Shown here piece after piece: positions 6,605 to 10,656 of a DNA stretch of 10,656 nt. This DNA comes from DASUDX01 sp036275365 (GTDB taxonomy: Bacteria; Pseudomonadota; Gammaproteobacteria; Nevskiales; Nevskiaceae): NCBI GenBank assembly GCA_036275365.1, contig DASUDX010000100.1, forward strand, positions 1-10,656, in the 5' to 3' direction. The position numbers were made by a program, and so were the translations under genes. The notes below the pieces were generated by a model. The model worked only from the letters and a program-made list of their open reading frames with translations, searched no databases and was not told the origin of the DNA. Positions within the stretch are counted from its first letter, which is position 1; the number at the start of each line of letters is the position of its first letter.

Positions 6605-8942
6605 GGCAGGGCGCCGGCGTCCCGCCGATCTCGAAGACCGAGGACAGGCCCTCGTACGGTTCCAGGGCCGCGGCCGGGCTGCGCCGCGCGCTGCCGACAT
6701 GGCGCAGCCGGTAGCGTCCCGCCGGTGCATCGGCAGGGATCGTCCATTCCACGCTGGCCGTCGAGGCCCCGGCCGGGGTTTCCGCCGGCACCGGCGGCAC
6801 CTCCTGCGGGGTCCAGCGATAGACCAGCTCCGGATCGCGATCCTCGGCCACCACCACCCAGCCGCTGGCGGTCTCGCGCTCCACATAGGCATAGCTCTGC
6901 TGGGTGCGACGATCGTTGCGCGGATGCCCGGCGCGGAAGCGGGCCCGCACCGTCTCGCCACGCGCCGCGCTCGCCGCCACATCCTCGATCCGTCCGCCAA
7001 ATCCCTCGCTGCCCGGGTCGTCGGCGGGGACATAGGGCGCACGGGCGATGCCCACCGTGGTCTGGCTCATCGGCACCCCGGCGGGGCTGGGCTCGCCGTC
7101 GCGCAGGCTCAGGGCCAGCCGGCGGGTCTCCTGCTGGACCGCCGCGAGGCTCCACGGTCCGAAGAAGGTCGAGGCCCCCTCGTACTGCTGGATCGCATAC
7201 TCCTCGCGGGTGGTGAGGTAGTTGACGAAGTCATTGGCGAGACCGGCGATCACCACCGTGTCGACCCCCACCGGCGCCAGCACCTCGAGGACGGTCTCGC
7301 GGATGCGGCGGGCGGCCATGGTGGTGATCTCCCAGGGCAGACCGACGATGGCGAGGCTGCCGATGCGGAAGATCTGGAAGGGCAGGGCCTTGTTGACGAT
7401 CGGTGTGGCGCTCTCCACCAGCTCGAAGGGATCGGACAGCGGGAACAGGATCGGCTTCTCGGCATGGCAGCCGTAGTCGAGCCCCGGCAGCTGATCGACA
7501 TTGCACAGCAGCACCGCGGACAGCGCGTTCGGCGGCAGCTTGCCGGCGCTGGCGGCGGTGAAATCGGCCACCGCCGCGGCGATCAGATCCGGCGAGCTGG
7601 CACAGCTCACGCCCTCCACGGTCGGGCCCGGGCCGTCCTCGGCCCCGGCGCCGAAGCTCACCCCGGCCGCCGGCTGGCAGGTGCGCTTGACCGGCGCATC
7701 GAGCGCCGCCGGATGGCGCAGCGAGGCCAGCACCACCGGGTCGGTGATCTCGACCGCATCGAAGGCCACATGGAACTGCCGGGCCTGCACCGGCCCCTGC
7801 AGCGGCCGGCCCTGCGCGGACAGGCGCAGCGCACCGGCCAGCTGCTTGGTGCCGGAGATGGCGTTGGATTCGAACTCGTCGGCCCCGCCGCCGCGCTCGG
7901 CGAAGGGCCGCTCGTAGATGAAGATGTTGGGCGAGGCATCCCCCTCGTCGGTCTGGGCGAAGGCGGCGACATAGGTGTCCGCGCCCAGCGGCGCCCGGTA
8001 GTCGGTGCCCTTGAGCCGCTCCAGCAGCAGGGAGGCGTAGCCCTTGTTGTCGCTGGAGACCAGGGTGTTGGTGTTGCCGATCGAGGTGGTGTGCACCCCG
8101 AACCAGTTGATCAGACCGATCTCGCGACCCTCGGCGCGGCGGAAGTCGAGCTGGACCATGCGCTTGTCCACCGCCTGCGGCTGTCCGCGAGCGTCGAGGA
8201 AGCGCGCCCGCTCCTCGAGCGGGTTCTGGTCGAAGGCGGGCTGGGAGCGGTTGATGTTGGTATCGAGCAGCTCGCCCACCGCCAGCTGCAGACGCCCGGG
8301 CTGCGGATGGGCCTCGAGGTTCTCGTGCGCGCGGCGCAGGGCCTCGACGATGCCGCCGACGATCGCCTCGTAGGTATCGGCGTCATGCCCGAGGTGGAAG
8401 AGGTTGAAGGCCTCATGGTGGGAGTAGCCGGCCGGACCGGAATGGGTGTGGGTGGCGGAGAGCATCAGGTTCTCCACCCCGTAGCGCGCCGCCAGCCGCG
8501 GGTCAGCGGCGATGCGCTCGAGCACGCCCTGGCGCACGGCGTGGAAGATCATCCCGGTATCGGTACTGATGAAGGCCACCCGCTCGCCATTGCAGGGGCT
8601 TTCCACCACGAAGGCGCGGGCGTACTGGCGGGTGTGCAGGCCCAGCAGGACCTGGCTCAGCGACTCATAGCCCATGCCGCTGGTGCCGCCGATGACCCCG
8701 GTGATGTCATACAGCCCGCTGCCCAGGCGGTAATCCCCGCGGCCGGCGCAGGGACCGGCGGTGGGGCCGGCGCTGACCGGGATCTCCAGCGGGCCGCTGG
8801 CATCGCGCCCGGCGCCAACCGCCAGCCGGGGCGAGTCGAGCACACAGGCGAGACCCGCAGCCGGGGCCGGCGCGGTGGGCGGGGCGCTGTTGCCACAGGC
8901 CACCAGAACCAGCGAGAGACTCAGAACCCACGAACGGCGCAC
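6600..8942 (-). CDS. Neutral ceramidase family lipoprotein
   Basis: The 780-residue protein fits the neutral/alkaline non-lysosomal ceramidases, which hydrolyse the amide bond of ceramide to sphingosine and fatty acid. Family landmarks are all present: GLYDITG near the N-terminus; H165 and H167 in SATHTHSGPAGY; H284 in WFGVHTTS; the amidase motif GDASPN with the expected nucleophile S337; AGAEDGPG; E538 in LPWEITTM; and Y575 in NDFVNYLTT before REEYAIQQYEGAST. By analogy with the Pseudomonas aeruginosa enzyme, H167, H284, E538 and a Tyr in this last block would bind zinc. The final ~160 residues match the beta-sandwich C-terminal ceramidase domain (RAGHPRNDRR, YRWTPQ, PAGRYRLRH). A lipobox, L13-V14-A15-C16, gives a surface- or periplasm-facing lipoprotein. 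It is longer than the P. aeruginosa enzyme (about 670 aa); an extra Cys-containing stretch near residues 430-500 may account for part of this. Confidence 0.9.
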   Translation of the reverse strand: MRRSWVLSLSLVLVACGNSAPPTAPAPAAGLACVLDSPRLAVGAGRDASGPLEIPVSAGPTAGPCAGRGDYRLGSGLYDITGVIGGTSGMGYESLSQVLLGLHTRQYARAFVVESPCNGERVAFISTDTGMIFHAVRQGVLERIAADPRLAARYGVENLMLSATHTHSGPAGYSHHEAFNLFHLGHDADTYEAIVGGIVEALRRAHENLEAHPQPGRLQLAVGELLDTNINRSQPAFDQNPLEERARFLDARGQPQAVDKRMVQLDFRRAEGREIGLINWFGVHTTSIGNTNTLVSSDNKGYASLLLERLKGTDYRAPLGADTYVAAFAQTDEGDASPNIFIYERPFAERGGGADEFESNAISGTKQLAGALRLSAQGRPLQGPVQARQFHVAFDAVEITDPVVLASLRHPAALDAPVKRTCQPAAGVSFGAGAEDGPGPTVEGVSCASSPDLIAAAVADFTAASAGKLPPNALSAVLLCNVDQLPGLDYGCHAEKPILFPLSDPFELVESATPIVNKALPFQIFRIGSLAIVGLPWEITTMAARRIRETVLEVLAPVGVDTVVIAGLANDFVNYLTTREEYAIQQYEGASTFFGPWSLAAVQQETRRLALSLRDGEPSPAGVPMSQTTVGIARAPYVPADDPGSEGFGGRIEDVAASAARGETVRARFRAGHPRNDRRTQQSYAYVERETASGWVVVAEDRDPELVYRWTPQEVPPVPAETPAGASTASVEWTIPADAPAGRYRLRHVGSARRSPAAALEPYEGLSSVFEIGGTPAPCP

Positions 8943-8949
8943 GGCAGCA

Positions 8950-8953
8950 CTCC
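8950..8953 (-). promoter_or_regulatory. Shine-Dalgarno site fixing a GTG start for the ceramidase gene
   Basis: On the minus strand GGAG lies 7 bases before GTG 8942. The protein from this GTG starts M-R-R-S-W-V-L-S-L-S-L and reaches the lipobox Cys at residue 16, a compact lipoprotein signal. The in-frame ATGs at 8975 and 8972 have no ribosome site and would lengthen the n-region; the longer open frame to 9269 overlaps the opposing hemoglobin gene. Confidence 0.75.
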
Positions 8954-9022
8954 AGGCAGAACCGGCCACCATCATCGGCGGCCCGGGCGAGGCCCGCCAG
9001 CCATCAGCCCGCCATCGCCCGG

Positions 9023-9031
9023 TGCGATACT
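9023..9031 (+). promoter_or_regulatory. Candidate extended -10 box for the hemoglobin gene
   Basis: TGCGATACT reads as an extended -10 (TG, one base, GATACT; 4 of 6 to consensus). A start of transcription 7 bases downstream would fall on the ATG at 9038, which would make the mRNA leaderless or nearly so. This fits the lack of any Shine-Dalgarno sequence before that ATG, but the match is weak. Confidence 0.3.
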
Positions 9032-9037
9032 GCCGAC

Positions 9038-9433
9038 ATGTCCTCGACCACCGCCGACGCCCCCCGCCTGTTCGACCGGCTCGGCGGCGAGCCGGGCCTG
9101 CGCGCCCTGGTTGATGCCTTCTACGACCGCATGGAAACCGAGCCCGCCTACGCGCGGCTGCGCGCCCTGCATCCGCCCTCCACCGCTGGCTCGCGCGACA
9201 AGCTGTTCTGGTTTCTCTGCGGCTGGAGCGGCGGACCGCCGCACTTTGTGCAGCGCTTCGGTCACCCACGCCTGCGCGCCCGCCATCTGCCCTATGCGAT
9301 CGGCGAGACCGAGCGCGACCAGTGGCTGGCCTGCTTCGCCGAGGCGCTGGACCGCCAGGGAATCGATCCGGCCCTGCGCGCCGGCTTCTGGCCGGACCTC
9401 GCGGCGCTGGCGGACTGGATGCGCAACCAGTAG
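9038..9433 (+). CDS. Group II truncated hemoglobin
   Basis: The 131-residue protein is a 2-over-2 globin of group II (trHbO/YjbI type), a soluble heme protein that binds O2 and NO; suggested roles are NO or peroxide detoxification and oxygen delivery. Visible landmarks are LFDRLGGEPGLRALVDAFY with Tyr29 at the B10 position, CGWSGGP, FGHPRLRARHLPYAI with His83 as the proximal F8 heme ligand, and ERDQWLACF with Trp96 at G8, the group II hallmark. Length and order match the family. There is no ribosome site before the ATG. It diverges from the ceramidase gene (95 bp) and is followed after 39 bp by the thioesterase gene, so the two may be co-transcribed. Confidence 0.93.
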   Translation: MSSTTADAPRLFDRLGGEPGLRALVDAFYDRMETEPAYARLRALHPPSTAGSRDKLFWFLCGWSGGPPHFVQRFGHPRLRARHLPYAIGETERDQWLACFAEALDRQGIDPALRAGFWPDLAALADWMRNQ

Positions 9434-9472
9434 CCCCCTGTCTCCTTTTCCCGTTCCCTGCCTGCCCTGTCC
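9434..9472 (+). other. A-free, pyrimidine-rich spacer before the thioesterase start
   Basis: The 39 bases between the hemoglobin stop and the thioesterase ATG contain 34 pyrimidines, 5 G and no A. There is therefore no Shine-Dalgarno sequence. The composition is unlike any other spacer in the window. It could be an unstructured entry site, possibly bound by ribosomal protein S1, or simply a chance tract. Confidence 0.6.
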
Positions 9473-10288
9473 ATGACCGATCCCATCCCCTCCCTGTCCC
9501 TGGATGCCCTGCTGGCCAGCCGCCGCGATCAGGAGGCCGAGTCCCGCTTCGAGGCCGATGCCGGCTGGCTGCAGGGCCGCAGCCTGTTCGGCGGTCTGCA
9601 GGCCGCCTTCCTGCTTGCCGCGATGCGCCGGCAGCTGCCTCAGCCAGCGCCCCTGCGCAGCCTGCAGGTGAGCTTCATCGGCCCGGTCCCGGCGGGCGAG
9701 GTGCGTATCCGCGCGCAGCTGCTGCGCGCCGGCCGCACCGCCGCGCAGGTGGAGGGACGGCTGCTCGATGCCAGCGGGGCCACGCTGTGCGCGGCCATCG
9801 CCCTGTTCGGACCCGCGCGCGAATCGGTGGTGCGCATCCCGCCCCCGGCGGTGCCGATCGACTGGCCACCCGCAACGCGGCCGGTGCCGCGGGTGCCGGG
9901 GATGACGCCGGAGTTTCTGCGCCACTTCCACATGCACTGGCTGGAAGGCCATCCGCCCTACAGCGGCGGTGGCGGCACCCGGGTCAGCCTCGGGCTCGGC
10001 TTTGCCGATCCGGTCGCGGCCATCGGCGAGGAGCATCTGCTGGCGCTGGCCGATGTGATTCCGCCGCTGGGCCTGAGCCATCTGCGCAGCCCCACCAACG
10101 GCAGCTCGGTGGGCTGGATGCTCGAGCTGCTGGAACCGGTGGCGGCGGACACCCCGGCGCAGGGCTGGCAGTTCCGCGCCGAGCTGCAGTCCGCCGGCCA
10201 CGGGTATCTGAGCCAGAGCGGGGTGCTGCTGCGGCCGGATGGCGTGCCGGCGGCGCTCAGCCGACAGACCATGGTGATCTTCGCCTGA
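9473..10288 (+). CDS. TesB-like acyl-CoA thioesterase, double hotdog
   Basis: The 271-residue protein resembles the thioesterase superfamily proteins with two tandem hotdog folds (acyl-CoA thioesterase II / 4HBT_3 type), which hydrolyse acyl-CoA to free fatty acid and CoA in the cytoplasm. The N-terminal hotdog (about residues 1-120) shows GWLQGRSLFGGLQAAFLLAAM, the FGG-containing start of the central helix, and SLQVSFIGPVPAGEVRIRAQLL. The second hotdog (about 150-271) contains ADVIPPLGLSHLR and a C-terminal strand SRQTMVIFA typical of these proteins. A catalytic Asp/Thr/Gln set as in E. coli TesB cannot be assigned by eye. The ATG has no ribosome site and follows a pyrimidine-rich spacer; the reading frame leaves no better start. 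It is probably in one transcript with the hemoglobin gene. The exact substrate is unknown. Confidence 0.8.
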   Translation: MTDPIPSLSLDALLASRRDQEAESRFEADAGWLQGRSLFGGLQAAFLLAAMRRQLPQPAPLRSLQVSFIGPVPAGEVRIRAQLLRAGRTAAQVEGRLLDASGATLCAAIALFGPARESVVRIPPPAVPIDWPPATRPVPRVPGMTPEFLRHFHMHWLEGHPPYSGGGGTRVSLGLGFADPVAAIGEEHLLALADVIPPLGLSHLRSPTNGSSVGWMLELLEPVAADTPAQGWQFRAELQSAGHGYLSQSGVLLRPDGVPAALSRQTMVIFA

Positions 10289-10297
10289 GCCGCACCC

Positions 10298-10564
10298 AGG
10301 GCCTGTTCACACGGGATCGGTCGCTGCGTTGCGAGTCCAGCCTTCCGCCAGGCAAGGCGCGACCGACGAGGTTTGCTTGTTGCAAATGAGGAGGGGCAAC
10401 GCGGGTTGGCGGAATGCCGGCCGCAACCCGAAGCGGCGGGGCCGTTGAGGTGCATCGCGGCGTCCGTCGTCGCTCTTGGACATCCCGTACACCTCGCTCC
10501 TCCTTTCCTGCGCCGCGCATCAACGACCTCCGCCGCAGCGATCGCCGTTGTGCGAACAGGCCCT
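10298..10564. mobile_element. 267-bp MITE-like element with inverted ends
   Basis: The ends AGGGCCTGTTCACAC (10298-10312) and GTGCGAACAGGCCCT (10550-10564) are inverted repeats with one mismatch in 15. An inner pair, TCGCTGCG (10321-10328) and CGCAGCGA (10534-10541), lies exactly 8 bases further in on both sides, so the inverted ends cover about 31 bp with 24 matches. The inside holds smaller hairpins: TTTGC/GCAAA (10372-10386) and CGGGTTG.CGG/CCGCAACCCG (10402-10430, one bulged G). No open frame inside looks like a transposase. No direct target duplication is seen. I recall similar GGGCCTGTTC-ended repeats in proteobacterial genomes, but cannot check. It fills the gap between two convergent genes and may double as a 3' boundary. 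Confidence 0.7.
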
Positions 10565-10656
10565 AGCCGGGCAGGCGACGGGTCGGAATCGGCAGATTGC
10601 ACAGTTCCAGCCGGCCGGTCGGCTCGAGAAACCAGCTCTCGCGACGGTGGCGCCGG
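10563..10656 (-). CDS. 3' end of an unidentified gene, cut by the right edge
   Basis: On the minus strand a frame enters from the right edge and ends at TAG (10565-10563). The visible 30 residues include ESWFLEPTGRLELCNLPIP followed by a basic TRRLPG end. Codons are mostly G/C-ending and the composition looks like a folded protein rather than noise. The family is not identifiable from this fragment. The T of the stop codon is in the flanking DNA, while its A and G are the first two bases of the inverted-repeat element, so the present C-terminus may have been set by insertion of that element. Confidence 0.6.
   Translation of the reverse strand, partial: RRHRRESWFLEPTGRLELCNLPIPTRRLPG

Noticed and set aside
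6699..9476. 925-codon open frame on the plus strand
   Set aside because: Antisense to the ceramidase gene and overlapping the hemoglobin gene in another frame. Its translation is low-complexity, whereas the minus strand shows all the ceramidase motifs.
8972..10201. 409-codon minus-strand frame
   Set aside because: Antisense to the hemoglobin and thioesterase genes, both of which have clear family motifs.
9958..10602. 214-codon minus-strand frame running through the inverted-repeat element
   Set aside because: It crosses from the thioesterase gene through the element into the right-edge gene in a different frame from the plausible one, and its composition is noise-like.
1..10656. CRISPR array, tRNA, rRNA, phage or defence genes
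   Set aside because: No regularly spaced repeat with unique spacers, no cloverleaf with a CCA-type end, and no phage or defence protein motifs were seen on either strand.

Overview
The window is about 70% GC with strongly G/C-biased third codon positions. It encodes an Hsp15-type S4 protein, a group II truncated hemoglobin, a TesB-like thioesterase, a small MscS channel and two lipoproteins with classical lipoboxes. This points to a Gram-negative proteobacterium, most likely a high-GC gammaproteobacterium. That placement is an inference from gene content; no rRNA or tRNA gene is present to confirm it.

Layout. Positions 1-448 hold a 12-bp tandem repeat and open frames with no convincing start. 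Next come a DUF6351 serine-hydrolase-like lipoprotein (+, 449-2773), a Nudix / metallo-beta-lactamase / winged-helix fusion (-, 2824-4170), an MscS-family channel (+, 4245-5375), Hsp15/HslR (-, 5386-5808), an unrecognised 205-aa protein (+, 5973-6590), a neutral ceramidase-family lipoprotein (-, 6600-8942), a group II truncated hemoglobin (+, 9038-9433) and an acyl-CoA thioesterase-like protein (+, 9473-10288). A 267-bp element with inverted ends (10298-10564) follows. The 3' end of one more minus-strand gene lies at 10563-10656.

Genes alternate strand almost one by one, so most are probably single-gene units. The exception is the hemoglobin/thioesterase pair, separated by 39 bp. The three fully visible convergent junctions each carry a GC-rich hairpin without a U-tract; at two of them the opposing stop codons lie inside the hairpin arms. 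The fourth convergent junction is filled by the repeat element. Divergent junctions are short: 74 bp with two back-to-back -10 boxes at 4197-4220, and 95 bp at 8943-9037.

Functionally the set is mixed: two envelope-anchored hydrolases (DUF6351 and ceramidase), a probable nucleotide/CoA-handling fusion enzyme, a CoA thioesterase, an osmotic safety valve, a ribosome-rescue factor and an oxygen/NO-binding globin. I see no phage, CRISPR, secretion or defence cluster. The most unusual items are the inverted-repeat element that appears to supply the stop codon of its neighbour, the shared palindromic stop-codon hairpins, the Nudix-MBL fusion and the unassigned 205-aa gene.
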